The translations under genes were made by a program, and so were the position numbers. From IMG/VR virus record IMGVR_UViG_3300026484_000105, positions 45,993 through 109,992 of that record: DNA of 64,000 bases. One strand, given 5' to 3'. The notes beneath the pieces are model-generated. The model had not been told where the DNA came from. It did not search any database and saw nothing but the letters and a program-made list of their open reading frames with translations. Below are positions 44,075 through 54,811 of the stretch, in pieces (position 1 is the first letter of the stretch; each line of letters begins with the position of its first letter). This DNA comes from a virus.

Positions 44075-46915
44075 TTAAATCTTACCAACTAATGCAGGTG
44101 TAGAATCAATATTACCATCATTATTAACGAAGAATATAGTTTCATTATTCGTATTATGTAATGCTGTATCTTTGATATTAGATTCATCCATAGTAGTGAC
44201 ATCTAAATTATCTATCTCTGATGTGTGTTCCATCACAACCTCTGGTGTAAGGCTAGCTATAATCTCTTCTGTAGTCATACCTGACATAACTACATTAGAT
44301 TCAGATTTAGTTCTAGAGCCATTTACTGTAAGCTCGGTTCTAAGTACCTCAACGCTATTATTTATAGCTACATTTCTAGCAAATATAGGAGGCTTGGACA
44401 TATCTATTATATCTTTACCAACATTGAAAATGACATTAGTACTAACAGACTCCAACTGTTTATAATCTACTATATAACCTATGCCAGTATTTACGCTATT
44501 TGTTCTACCAGTTAATGATACATCAGTAAAAGGATTATGTAGTGCCTCATTAACATTAAAACTACCACCAATAGTTCTAGGTTTATACAGGTCAACCCCA
44601 TACTTACCAACCTGACCAATAACGTTAAAATGCATCTCCTGTCTTAAACTAGGATCAACCCATTCCATCATCACTTCCACACTACGCTTGGTTATTAAGG
44701 TAATATATCCATAATCATTCATAGCCATTTTCAGGTTATCTTTCATATCATTTAACTTAGCACCTATATCAGGTTTAAATAAATCTAGATAAGAGTTAAA
44801 CGTACCTATAAGTACCGAGTTAATATTGTCTGCATAGATTTTATCTTTTCTAAACAATGCATTATAATTATACAACATAAGTTTAGGAGGATCCATTCTA
44901 ATATGACCATTTATACTACTTACTTCTGGTTCAGCATCTAAGAAACACCCGTAAGGTATATCCATACCAACAAGATCGCCATAGAAGTCCTCTAATGCCC
45001 TAAATACTGCAGTTTGAATACTTGCCAACCCTGGAGTAGTATTTGACATTAAACTATTGTAACGTAGCGATAGCCTATCATTATTATCATAGGTATTCAT
45101 AAATTGAATAGTGTCAGAAGATAATGTTTTAACTATCTTAATAAACTTATCTAAGTCCTCACCTATAGTACTCTTACTGTAATAGAAACCAGTAAATCCG
45201 TACAATATAACATCTAAGGTTTTAATACAATCATATTTCTCATCAAAGTATAAATCAACGAACTGATTACTTAATAGCTCATCAATAGTAGACATACCAT
45301 CATTGAAAAATATCTTACCAGTTTTATGTAAACGCGTATTCATTACTTTTACAGCACTATTAAGCATCATATCATTTGTATTTGTAGCTAAATTCCATAT
45401 TAAAGAATCATATACATTTATGCTGTTTATATATTTATGCATATCTTCTGTTTCTATAATGGTTTCTAACATAGGTCTAGACTTTATCAATCTTTCAGCA
45501 TAATCTTCATAATAGTCACTATGAATTAAATCATGGTTTAACTCATCTACAGTTATATCATGATTTAATAATGATGTATAAATATATGTTGATACTTTAG
45601 GATTATCTGAACCAGCTATTTTGGCTAATAATTTAATTACAGTAAGTGCAGCTTGTTTACAATCCATATCATACGAATAACCTGTATTAGGATCAACAAA
45701 ATTTAAAGTATTTTTATAAGTATTATCAAAACTTAATTTAAAGAATGTATCTAGTATAAGTTTCAAAGATACTTTTTCAGTAACAACGAAATTTTTATCT
45801 ATCTTTACTTTAAACGTTTTGGTAAGCTGGGTATGTAAAACATTACTTTTTAATTTGGTGTCCAGTGTATTATCATATGCACTAGTATCTTTTATTACCA
45901 TATCATTATCTACGAACTTATCTGTAAACTGTTTCAATAATAAAGATTTACTGCTAAGATCATCAGAATCATCCAATATATAATGTTCATTTACAGGTTC
46001 TGATATAAACCTATTTACTTTTTTATCGTAAGATGGCTTACTCGGATTATGCTGATTGAATAAATCTAATTCGGGTAGAACACTTATCATATTTACTTTA
46101 GCAACACCTATATGATTCTCAGTTAATATCTTTTGTAATATTATATCAAGTAACTTATTGTTACCAATATGTTTACGTATATATTTCATATTCTTATAAA
46201 GCCAAAACTGTGTCTCTTTACTTAAAATCTTTATATCTACATTTATACCATAATTAGATCTAAAGAAACTATCTACATGGAAACTATGTGTTTCAGATGT
46301 AAATAGAAGATCAGCTCTTATATTTATTGCTTTAAGAACAAGTTTAGTATATAAAGTGGCAAGTAGTGTTGGGTTATATAAATTATCTATTAAAGCGTAA
46401 TCGGATATATTCCATCTATAGAAGTATCCTATAGAAAACTCATTTAATTTATGAATAAGTGTCGTTTCTTGCTCTTCAACATATGCTGGACTAAAAGCCA
46501 ATATAACACCATCTTTAGATTCTATGGTTTCCTCTTTATCTATAGCATATATAATACCTTTTATTAATAACTCATCATCTGGATAGGAATCTATTAGATT
46601 ATCATAAAACGTATCGAACTTAAGTAGCTCCCTTAGAGTAACCTGATTTTCTTTTAATAGTTCTATAGTTAACTTTTTAACTGAACCATCTTCAATGAGC
46701 GTAATATTTATTAAGCTATTTAAATCATGATACTCTCCAGATATATTTTTGTAATATTTCCATGTGTTTTTATTTCTTGGATCACCTCCTAAAATAGAAG
46801 TACCGTATTTCATTACTAGTTCATTATTGATCTGCACTGCAGAATCACGACTATGAACAATCATACTCTTTATTAGACGTATGTTATCTGAAATATAATT
46901 TGTAGTTGCAATCAT
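44075..46915 (-). CDS. Large virion structural protein
   Basis: 946 residues. No catalytic motif. The C-terminal third reads as structural (QVGKYGVDLYKPRTIGGSF; VSLTGRTNSVNTGIGYIVDY). The end is acidic and low complexity (EHTSEIDNLDVTTMDESNIK). It is divergent from the portal gene, in the place where phiKZ-like genomes have large neck or tail proteins; role is inferred from context only. Confidence 0.6.
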   Translation of the reverse strand: MIATTNYISDNIRLIKSMIVHSRDSAVQINNELVMKYGTSILGGDPRNKNTWKYYKNISGEYHDLNSLINITLIEDGSVKKLTIELLKENQVTLRELLKFDTFYDNLIDSYPDDELLIKGIIYAIDKEETIESKDGVILAFSPAYVEEQETTLIHKLNEFSIGYFYRWNISDYALIDNLYNPTLLATLYTKLVLKAINIRADLLFTSETHSFHVDSFFRSNYGINVDIKILSKETQFWLYKNMKYIRKHIGNNKLLDIILQKILTENHIGVAKVNMISVLPELDLFNQHNPSKPSYDKKVNRFISEPVNEHYILDDSDDLSSKSLLLKQFTDKFVDNDMVIKDTSAYDNTLDTKLKSNVLHTQLTKTFKVKIDKNFVVTEKVSLKLILDTFFKLSFDNTYKNTLNFVDPNTGYSYDMDCKQAALTVIKLLAKIAGSDNPKVSTYIYTSLLNHDITVDELNHDLIHSDYYEDYAERLIKSRPMLETIIETEDMHKYINSINVYDSLIWNLATNTNDMMLNSAVKVMNTRLHKTGKIFFNDGMSTIDELLSNQFVDLYFDEKYDCIKTLDVILYGFTGFYYSKSTIGEDLDKFIKIVKTLSSDTIQFMNTYDNNDRLSLRYNSLMSNTTPGLASIQTAVFRALEDFYGDLVGMDIPYGCFLDAEPEVSSINGHIRMDPPKLMLYNYNALFRKDKIYADNINSVLIGTFNSYLDLFKPDIGAKLNDMKDNLKMAMNDYGYITLITKRSVEVMMEWVDPSLRQEMHFNVIGQVGKYGVDLYKPRTIGGSFNVNEALHNPFTDVSLTGRTNSVNTGIGYIVDYKQLESVSTNVIFNVGKDIIDMSKPPIFARNVAINNSVEVLRTELTVNGSRTKSESNVVMSGMTTEEIIASLTPEVVMEHTSEIDNLDVTTMDESNIKDTALHNTNNETIFFVNNDGNIDSTPALVGKI

Positions 46916-46966
46916 TTTTTTCTTTCCTTAATATATTTATATAAACCAAAATAAAGGACTTTATAC

Positions 46967-49576
46967 ATGTCAAATAAAATAGAAGCCAAACTACCATCAG
47001 TTATAAATAAAAACAAGAATCTGGCAGCATTGGTAAGTAAATTGAACACAGATAATCGTACTAACGATGAAAAGAAAGCTATAAAAGTTTCAGGTCTGCC
47101 AGATATATCTAATTCTATAAAAGATAAGATAGCAAACAATGAAACTATAGTAAAGTTGTTCCCTGACATTGAGTTAAGTATACAGATAATGGTATCTTCA
47201 ATCTTGGCTCCAAATGATATGGGTAATACTAACCTAATTTATTCTGCAGATGGAATTGATTTACCAACTGATGTAAAAGCGGGTTTATTAGAGAATATTA
47301 AAACTTATGTATCAAGTAACTATAAACTTGAAGATAAATTAACAGATATAATAAGAGAAGCACTATTTACAAAGGGAGCATATATAGAAGCTGTTATACC
47401 TGAAGCATCAGTTGACAGCATGATTAATGCAAATGATGTAGATGATGTACCTTCTTTAGAAAGTTTGGTAGATGGTAACCTAAATAATTCAACTTTAAAG
47501 ATATTTAAAGAAGATAAAGAAAAGAGATTTACGTATTCTTTAGAAGATATGGATCTTAGTGTTGCTAGAGATAGGAGTGCTGCAAATGTAACATTAGAGG
47601 TAAGTGATGAGGATTTAGGTATAGCAGTTACAGATAACTTTGCTATATTAGGTGCAACTGTTAAGATGGCTAATATTGTTAGAGATAAGGTTAGTTTGGA
47701 AGCTCTAGACAAATCCATAGATAACGATGATGCGGATTTCTTCAATAAGTTATTTAAACCAACTCCTATGCATAAAGATGCTACAACAGTAACAGTATTA
47801 ACATCTGATGAAACTGATAGAGCATCTGTAGGCAAACCCCTAATAATGAAGTTACCAGTAGAAGCTACTATACCAGTATATATAAGTGGTGATGCAACTA
47901 AGCACTTGGGTTATTTTGTATTACTAGATGAAAAAGGTGTTCCTGTTGTTAGTGGTTCTGACTGGTCTATTGACGAAAAGGAATTAGATCAAACACAACA
48001 AAAGAAAGCTAAAAGTATAATTGATAAGGCATCTGCTGCAATAAACGGTTATAGTAAAAAGAACCCGAAGATGGAAAATATTGAAGAGATTTATGGACAT
48101 ATAGTAGATCAGAGACTTAAAGCAAAATTAGCAAATAGTTTATTAGGCGACTTAGCTGATATAAGTGAAGACAACAGTGAAGCATATAGAACTATGCTAA
48201 CCAGAGTTTTAGCTAAACAAAAGACAAAGATACTTTTCATACCATCTGAACTAGTAGCCTTCTATGCATTTAAATATAGGGATAATGGCACAGGCGAATC
48301 TTTACTTGAAACTATATCAGTATTGTCGAGTATTAGAGCCATACTATTATTTGCTAGGATAATGGCCAATATTAAGAATTCTGTTACAACGACTGAAATA
48401 AGTGCTACACTAGATGAGAAAGATCTAGACCCCACTAAAACTATGGAAAAGATCATCTCTGAAGTTATGAAAAGTAGAGGTACCCAAATGCCTATAGGTG
48501 TTACTAGAGTAGAGGATCTCGTTGATTGGACTAAAAAAGTAGGTTACAAGTTTAACTTTAAACATAGTAGTTTACCAGATATGGATATAAGTACTAATGA
48601 AGAAACTACTTCTAAAGCCATACCAGACTCCGATTTAGATGAAGATATTCGTAAACAGATATTAATGTCTTTCTCGTTACCTCCAAAGGCAGTAGAAGAT
48701 GGTTATGATAGTGATTTTGCTACTACTATAGTACAAAATAACCTACTATTTACAAAAAGGGTTATGATGCAACAAGATATACTTATGCCCTTAGTTACTA
48801 AACATGTTCGTATATTATTGAAAAATGATATGGATATCTTCAATGCTATTAAAGCATCTATAGAAAAAAATATCAAGCCTATAATAAGAACTCTTAAGAA
48901 GAGTAAAGATTCTATTATAGGTAATAAAAGGATAAATGAAGATAAACTAATCAATTGGTTAACTACAGCTTATATTAATAATATTGAAATTAGGTTACCT
49001 AGAATAGAAGAACATGAAACAGACAACATGAAAGAAGCCTTCGATAACTATAAGGAAAGTATAGAAGACTACATAGAGATATTCTTTAGTGATGAGGCTC
49101 TTCCAGAAGAGTTGGCTGGCGAGTTATCTGGCAGAATGGAGGATTTTAAAATGGCTATGCAAAATACATTTTTAAGAAAATGGATGGCTGATAATAACTA
49201 TTTACCAGAAGCGCTTAATTCAACAACATTAGATAAAGATGGTAATCCTGTATTTGATGTATATGGCAATTATGAGACTTACTTAGATTCATTCTCTAAG
49301 GTACTTATTCCATTTATTAAAAAGAACAATAAGTTAAAGGAGACAATAGATAAGAAGCTAGCTAAACTAGACGGTGATGGTGAAGCAGATGACAATGACG
49401 ATTATGAATCTGATAACGACAATGTTCAAGATGATGATCCAGATAACAGCGGTGATGATGATGGAGCCGAAAATGAACCTAACGGTGATGGTGGAGATGG
49501 AACTGAAATCGAAGATGAACCTAACGGTGATGGTGGAGATTCTGAAGCAGATCCAGTTGAAGCAGAAAAAGAATAG
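46967..49576 (+). CDS. Portal protein
   Basis: 869 residues, close to the length of phiKZ gp129. Portal-like core near 560-620: PDSDLDEDIRKQILMSFSLP then GYDSDFATTIVQNNLLFTKR and VMMQQDILMPLV, corresponding to the part that binds DNA and contacts the next subunits. The C-terminal 65 residues are highly acidic with two copies of ENEPNGDGGD/EDEPNGDGGD. The dodecameric ring at the head vertex is the DNA entry and exit channel. No terminase gene is present in this window. SD AAAGGA. Confidence 0.78.
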   Translation: MSNKIEAKLPSVINKNKNLAALVSKLNTDNRTNDEKKAIKVSGLPDISNSIKDKIANNETIVKLFPDIELSIQIMVSSILAPNDMGNTNLIYSADGIDLPTDVKAGLLENIKTYVSSNYKLEDKLTDIIREALFTKGAYIEAVIPEASVDSMINANDVDDVPSLESLVDGNLNNSTLKIFKEDKEKRFTYSLEDMDLSVARDRSAANVTLEVSDEDLGIAVTDNFAILGATVKMANIVRDKVSLEALDKSIDNDDADFFNKLFKPTPMHKDATTVTVLTSDETDRASVGKPLIMKLPVEATIPVYISGDATKHLGYFVLLDEKGVPVVSGSDWSIDEKELDQTQQKKAKSIIDKASAAINGYSKKNPKMENIEEIYGHIVDQRLKAKLANSLLGDLADISEDNSEAYRTMLTRVLAKQKTKILFIPSELVAFYAFKYRDNGTGESLLETISVLSSIRAILLFARIMANIKNSVTTTEISATLDEKDLDPTKTMEKIISEVMKSRGTQMPIGVTRVEDLVDWTKKVGYKFNFKHSSLPDMDISTNEETTSKAIPDSDLDEDIRKQILMSFSLPPKAVEDGYDSDFATTIVQNNLLFTKRVMMQQDILMPLVTKHVRILLKNDMDIFNAIKASIEKNIKPIIRTLKKSKDSIIGNKRINEDKLINWLTTAYINNIEIRLPRIEEHETDNMKEAFDNYKESIEDYIEIFFSDEALPEELAGELSGRMEDFKMAMQNTFLRKWMADNNYLPEALNSTTLDKDGNPVFDVYGNYETYLDSFSKVLIPFIKKNNKLKETIDKKLAKLDGDGEADDNDDYESDNDNVQDDDPDNSGDDDGAENEPNGDGGDGTEIEDEPNGDGGDSEADPVEAEKE

Positions 49577-49578
49577 AC

Positions 49579-49606
49579 CTACTAACATGCTTTCGCATGT
49601 TAGTAG
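49579..49606. terminator. Bidirectional hairpin after the portal gene
   Basis: 12-bp inverted repeat CTACTAACATGC with tetraloop TTTC, between the portal stop and the stop of the convergent gene at 49630. Confidence 0.8.
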
Positions 49607-49629
49607 ATTTCTATTTTGACTTGAGTCTA

Positions 49630-51384
49630 TTAAGAATTTCTTTTAATAACCCTTCTCATAATTCTAGTGAGGTCTTCAGAACTTAATTGTTCTGACACAT
49701 ACATATTAGAAAGATCCCAATCATGCATGCCTAATCCAGGTTGATTAACGCCAAGATGAAACCCACCATTAGGCGCTGAGTATCTAATGTGGTCATTATT
49801 TCGGGCACTATAACCAGGACGTATGTTAGTGTTACGCATATTATCATACACTGGTCTAGGAATTGGACCATATTGATTATGCGGGCAACCGTATTCCATT
49901 TGATCAACAGCAGCTTTCCCTCTAATAACATCTATAAGTTCAGGAATTATAACGTCATCAAGAATTGGTCTACCAACTCTGAAGTTTGAGAGTATACTAT
50001 TTAGAAGTAATTTCTTTCTTGGGTCATAATTAACCTGACGTCTTGAGTACTCCATGAGTCCATTTAATGCAGTTTCAAGCTCTCTTAAATTCATTCTATC
50101 TATGATTTGAACAGCATGTTTAAATTCAGTAAGTACTGTAGCTTCCATATCTTGTTTAGGTTTAGACCCCTTCTTAATAATTTCTAGAACTGCATCGTGT
50201 AAGTTCTTTATGATCTCATTTGTGTATTTATGTTTAGGCTTAATTCTTCTAAGAATAGTCCCAACTATATTATAATATATAATACCAGTTGGAATTCCAG
50301 TTTCAACGAAACCTCTAAGTTCAGTCTCAAGAGTAAGAAGCTCTTTATTAGGTAAATTACTAATTAATGTCATGCAATCAGCGACCATAGCAATTGCCTC
50401 AATGGCCTCCTTGCCATTTTCACCAGTATTAACTACAGTCTCATCTTTAGATTTAACTCCATCTTTAGGTGTTTCATGTTTATCATCATGCATAGCTTTC
50501 ATAGATTGATCTAATAAATCCGCACCCTTAGCAGCACATTCATCTTTACTCTTTATTTTACCAGTTTTAAACACCTCACTATACATATCAACAAGGGTAG
50601 TAAATAATTCATCTGTTAAATCTGGGTCAATATCCATAACTGCATCTTTCATATCTTCATAAGATATAGTACCTTTACTATAGTTAAATAGGATTTTATT
50701 TAAATCTATATCTACACTAAACGGTTTATTCCCAAGTTTAATACTAAAGATTCTATCTGCGTCGTTAGGCGCTCTTAGAGCAGTAAGTACATTCCCTTCA
50801 TTAGTTATTTTACTTATAATAACCATGTCTAATATGGACTTGCCGTAACTATGTTCTCTTAAATCTACCTTACGTAAGTCTATGTATGTCGGTTCTCTAG
50901 TGTCAGACATAAGACTCGTTTTCTTCACAATACCACTCATAGCGTTAAATAATACAGTATTAGCCATAGCTAATATAGCTTTACTATCGGGTATAGCACC
51001 ATTGCCAGCAACATTAGGTAAACTCATTCTACTTCTAAAAGATACTGCAAAGATTGGACCGATAGAGTGACTAAAACTTTTACCATTATCAGATCTAAAT
51101 GATAATGATGGTTTAAGTCTGTAGAACGTGTATTCCCCTTCAAACGCTATGATCCTAATAGAATCTCTTTGAACCTTAACGTTATCCATTAAGAACTCGC
51201 TAGTTTTAGCTTCATCAGTTGTTGTTGTAGTAACATGACAATTACCCTTTGGATCAATGTAATCAAACGCTGTGTCAGAAGAAGTAATTGCAGTAGCACC
51301 AGCTAAATAAGACATGCCTGTCGCTTGTAGTTTCGTAAAAACTGATTCAATGTTGTTTATATAAAATACCTTAGTGTTGTTCAT
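49630..51384 (-). CDS. Structural-block protein carrying a DDKHETP motif
   Basis: 584 residues. Beta-rich N-terminal domain and a helical middle. It contains AMHDDKHETPKDG near residue 300, the same DDKHETP heptapeptide as in the neighbouring Q/N-rich protein. The C-terminal 80 residues are rich in N, G, P and Y (YGPIPRPVYDNMRNTNIRPG). No family recognised; the shared motif suggests common regulation, processing or binding of the two products. Confidence 0.6.
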   Translation of the reverse strand: MNNTKVFYINNIESVFTKLQATGMSYLAGATAITSSDTAFDYIDPKGNCHVTTTTTDEAKTSEFLMDNVKVQRDSIRIIAFEGEYTFYRLKPSLSFRSDNGKSFSHSIGPIFAVSFRSRMSLPNVAGNGAIPDSKAILAMANTVLFNAMSGIVKKTSLMSDTREPTYIDLRKVDLREHSYGKSILDMVIISKITNEGNVLTALRAPNDADRIFSIKLGNKPFSVDIDLNKILFNYSKGTISYEDMKDAVMDIDPDLTDELFTTLVDMYSEVFKTGKIKSKDECAAKGADLLDQSMKAMHDDKHETPKDGVKSKDETVVNTGENGKEAIEAIAMVADCMTLISNLPNKELLTLETELRGFVETGIPTGIIYYNIVGTILRRIKPKHKYTNEIIKNLHDAVLEIIKKGSKPKQDMEATVLTEFKHAVQIIDRMNLRELETALNGLMEYSRRQVNYDPRKKLLLNSILSNFRVGRPILDDVIIPELIDVIRGKAAVDQMEYGCPHNQYGPIPRPVYDNMRNTNIRPGYSARNNDHIRYSAPNGGFHLGVNQPGLGMHDWDLSNMYVSEQLSSEDLTRIMRRVIKRNS

Positions 51385-51418
51385 AATATTTTCCTTTTAT
51401 ATTTAAAGTGTGTTGACA

Positions 51419-51445
51419 TAGTGATAACCTTTTAGGTTATCACTA
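51419..51445 (-). terminator. Hairpin between two same-strand genes
   Basis: TAGTGATAACC/GGTTATCACTA stem around TTTT, overlapping the stop at 51443 of the Q/N-rich protein gene. Confidence 0.65.
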
Positions 51446-52987
51446 TGCTTCTTCTATTGTATAAGAAGCATTTAGCTTCGTCTTGTAGATTCTATATCTT
51501 TTGCCCTCATCAGACATTAAGATCATCTGATTTGATCTATCAAACTTTGCCTCATCAGCAATAGTAGTAACCAAATCATCTATCAGTGGGGTTAGTTCAC
51601 TCCTGATATATTTAACAAGTCCTTTAGAAACATCTAAAAGCTCATACTTAATATCTTCATCAGATGTATATATTAAAGTCTTTCTAGTAGCATAATACAT
51701 TGGACCAACTTTAACGCCAACTTTATTATCTTCATGTTCTAGGTTTTTAACGTCATTAGCACCTACAGTTAATGCAGTGAAGATGTCACTAAGAACAGCA
51801 TTTCTAATACCTTTTGATCTAACATCATTCATCTTATCAAATAAGTCTTTAAGGTCTGCTATATCATATATGAAATCATCGACCGTTATACCGCTACCTA
51901 TACTCGCTCTAAATGTAACATTAACCATCTTTGTAAGAGTATCATTTATCTTATTAAAGGCTTTAGAGGTAAGTTTTCTATTTACATTAACCATACTTTT
52001 AATATGCTCAGCTAGCTCTATTAGATCTTTAGATTTTAGAACCATATCTGCAAATATATCATCAGTTGCATCAGTAGTTACCCTATTTATCATATATGTA
52101 TCAACCACAATAAATTCCATAGCAATGTTACTATAGTTTATTTCACTTTCATTAATCATATACTCTATATCAGTAACCATATCGCTTACACTATATACGA
52201 CATTTGGTTTTTCACGATTAAAGATTTTTAACTGTGTATCATCAGCTTTGCTTATATTTGCCTTAACTATAAGATTGGCATTGTTATACACAGATGCATG
52301 TTCATTAAAATTCACCATATCCTCCTTTTCTACTACTTTATAAGAAAAGTATTTATCTGCCATATCAACCTTGATACATTTTTGATTTTCTAATGTAAGA
52401 TAAGGAAATTCATTACCTTCAATAGGTATACGTTTAACCTTAACTTCTGGTTCTTTAGCAACATATGTCTCAGCAGTCTTCGTTTGCATGCTGTTACCGC
52501 CATTTATATAATTAGGCGTTTCATGTTTATCATCGCTAAAACGGTCACTAAAAGTGTTTCCTGATGTAACATTAGCTTTATTCATATTTGTTGCATTAAA
52601 CATACTACCACCCATGTTGCCAGTATTTACATAACCACCTTGATTACCAGCAGCATTATATCTATTAGTTGTTGGCATATGCTGTCTATGTATAGTTCTG
52701 TTATTAACAGTAGCATTCATAGTTCCGCCGTACATTGGCTGTTGCATGCCAGTATTCATATTTTGGTTACCCATATTGTTGTAACTATTCTGATTACCAG
52801 CATTTAGGTACATACCACCTTGTTGCTGTTGCTGCGATGCCATAACTTGTTGCGTATATGTATAAAGTTCAGTCAATGCTGCTAATTGCTGTTGCTGTTG
52901 TCCAGTTAACTGGTAACCCTGATTATACATATTTTGCAGCTGTGTTAACTGATTAAACTGTTGGTCTGTCATTAATTGTTGGTTCAT
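51443..52987 (-). CDS. Protein with N-terminal Q/N-rich low-complexity domain
   Basis: 514 residues. Residues 1-165 are prion-like: rich in Q, N, G, M, T and Y with poly-Q runs (TGQQQQQLAAL, ASQQQQQGGMY) and few charges. The segment ends with RFSDDKHETPNYINGG. Residues 190-514 look like a normal folded domain. It has its own early-type promoter and a leader hairpin. Family unknown. Such domains can drive condensate or filament assembly, which would fit a phage replication compartment, but this is speculation. Confidence 0.65.
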   Translation of the reverse strand: MNQQLMTDQQFNQLTQLQNMYNQGYQLTGQQQQQLAALTELYTYTQQVMASQQQQQGGMYLNAGNQNSYNNMGNQNMNTGMQQPMYGGTMNATVNNRTIHRQHMPTTNRYNAAGNQGGYVNTGNMGGSMFNATNMNKANVTSGNTFSDRFSDDKHETPNYINGGNSMQTKTAETYVAKEPEVKVKRIPIEGNEFPYLTLENQKCIKVDMADKYFSYKVVEKEDMVNFNEHASVYNNANLIVKANISKADDTQLKIFNREKPNVVYSVSDMVTDIEYMINESEINYSNIAMEFIVVDTYMINRVTTDATDDIFADMVLKSKDLIELAEHIKSMVNVNRKLTSKAFNKINDTLTKMVNVTFRASIGSGITVDDFIYDIADLKDLFDKMNDVRSKGIRNAVLSDIFTALTVGANDVKNLEHEDNKVGVKVGPMYYATRKTLIYTSDEDIKYELLDVSKGLVKYIRSELTPLIDDLVTTIADEAKFDRSNQMILMSDEGKRYRIYKTKLNASYTIEEA

Positions 52988-53004
52988 TATCTCTCCTTAT
53001 ATAA

Positions 53005-53027
53005 TGTAGATACTGCGTGTACCTACA
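53005..53027 (-). promoter_or_regulatory. 5'-leader hairpin of the 52987 transcript
   Basis: Minus strand TGTAGGTAC/GTATCTACA, a 9-bp stem with one G-U pair, beginning at the expected transcript start. Confidence 0.6.
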
Positions 53028-53048
53028 TTAATAATATATGTATAACAT
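53024..53048 (-). promoter_or_regulatory. Early-type promoter of the Q/N-rich protein gene
   Basis: Minus strand ACATATATTATTAATGTA, same subtype as 57381-57406. Confidence 0.6.
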
Positions 53049-53064
53049 AAGTTCTAAACTTATA

Positions 53065-54759
53065 CTACATAACCTCATCTATATCAACTTCTATTTCAGA
53101 ATCAATAATTTTCTTATCTTCAACTATTTTACCGTTAAACATCTTATCCAATAACATAATTGTTTCCATTATATCATCTTTTGGCTTTGGTCTACCTGTA
53201 GCCATGTCTAATGTTATGAAAGGATTTATTCTAAGTTTAGGCGTTGGTGCTTTCTTAGATAAATAAAGTATGCTCCCCATGAATAGATCTGGTCCAGTTA
53301 TAGATCTTGTTGCTTTTGGAAATACGGCTGATTTATTTTTGGTAACATTTTTACCACGCTCTTGCAGTTCTAAAACTGAGGTTACCTTATGATACTTATT
53401 GTCACCAGCGTTATCCGTTAGAAGTAAAGTTATGTTCATACTAGCACTCTTTACTATCTGAAAAATCTTTCTTGGCGATAAATTATGATTAAATATTCGT
53501 ACAACTTCATTAACATTAAGATCTTTCTTAACGCTCTTTCTGGTCAGTTCGAATATAGTTTTATTAACACCTAGTATAATATCATACAATATATAGTAAA
53601 GAACATCAATGTACCTGTTAAAGATATTATTGTTGTATGATTTACTATTAAGCAGCCATTCACTATACTTACCAAGTATTACCGCTAATAAATCAAAGAA
53701 GTCATTGACTATAATATTTATCTCTGCTAATTTGGTCATGATCAAACTATCTATATATGATTTTAGTGATATGAAGTGATCCACTATATCCATATATATT
53801 CTGTCTGCACTATAGTTATTTTTAAATATGATTCTACCTAACAATAACTTCCAGTACATTTTTTCATTGCTAACGTCATTACTATTAATAGCGTCAGCTA
53901 ACTCTCTTGCTTTACTAGCACTTGCATCTAATGTATAAATTAGACCAACTACCATATTTTCAACAAATGGGTTATCTGAACCTTTTGGAATTAACACCTT
54001 TACATCATGACCAATATAATTATTTTCTTTAAGACTTCTTGGCTTTAATCTAGTAGATTCATAAATAATGTAATCTTTTTTATACTTTGTAAGATCTTCC
54101 TCATATGTTATAATTGGTTCAATACCACTATACTTCTTAAACGCATCTTTCATACCATATTCTGCCAATAGATATAACGCTATAGGAGGAACAATGCTGC
54201 CTAGATCATCTTTTATCCCTCTTGTAGTGGTTCTATAAATAGTAGAAGATATAACCTGACCAGATATCTTATGCCCATCTTTAATTACATTCCTGTTACT
54301 TCTTTTAAAGATAAGTTTATCTCTAAGTAATCTGATAAACACCTCCTTTTCATTAGGACTCACTACAGTATCAGAAAGAACAGGAACAACGTGATATAAT
54401 GTATCTGATATATGCATCATACCACCATCATCTAAAAATGGCATATATAAGTATCTCTTAGGCAACTTCGCCCCATTATAACTAAAGAGTAATTCTATTT
54501 TGTATAGGTCTGAAACTGCTATATCGTAATTAATTCTATTATTGCCAGTTGTAAATAAGGTATCATACTCTTCTTTTGGAGATAAAACCCTCCAACCATG
54601 ATATTCCAACTTAGGTGTTGCTGACCTCATACTGCTTTTGATAATGGCATCTATATATTCTGGCGCTGATTTAACAGATTCTGTAGCTAATCCATTAACA
54701 ACATCAGGATTGAATGAGGGTGTTACCTCATCCATCATGGCACTTAGGACATCATTCAT
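53065..54759 (-). CDS. RNA polymerase beta subunit, N-terminal piece
   Basis: 564 residues. The region KRYLYMPFLDDGGMMHISDT, then VVPVLSDTVVSPNEKEVFIR and LLRDKLIFKRSNRN, is the jumbo-phage beta N-terminal (protrusion/lobe) signature. Its place between capsid and portal genes matches phiKZ gp123, a subunit of the non-virion polymerase that makes middle and late transcripts; a virion-polymerase beta is the alternative. The other beta and beta' parts of that enzyme are outside the window. AAAAGGAG precedes the ATG. Confidence 0.78.
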   Translation of the reverse strand: MNDVLSAMMDEVTPSFNPDVVNGLATESVKSAPEYIDAIIKSSMRSATPKLEYHGWRVLSPKEEYDTLFTTGNNRINYDIAVSDLYKIELLFSYNGAKLPKRYLYMPFLDDGGMMHISDTLYHVVPVLSDTVVSPNEKEVFIRLLRDKLIFKRSNRNVIKDGHKISGQVISSTIYRTTTRGIKDDLGSIVPPIALYLLAEYGMKDAFKKYSGIEPIITYEEDLTKYKKDYIIYESTRLKPRSLKENNYIGHDVKVLIPKGSDNPFVENMVVGLIYTLDASASKARELADAINSNDVSNEKMYWKLLLGRIIFKNNYSADRIYMDIVDHFISLKSYIDSLIMTKLAEINIIVNDFFDLLAVILGKYSEWLLNSKSYNNNIFNRYIDVLYYILYDIILGVNKTIFELTRKSVKKDLNVNEVVRIFNHNLSPRKIFQIVKSASMNITLLLTDNAGDNKYHKVTSVLELQERGKNVTKNKSAVFPKATRSITGPDLFMGSILYLSKKAPTPKLRINPFITLDMATGRPKPKDDIMETIMLLDKMFNGKIVEDKKIIDSEIEVDIDEVM

Positions 54760-54811
54760 TTCTACTCCTTTTACTACTATTTCATTTAACTCATATAACC
54801 ATAATTTTTAT

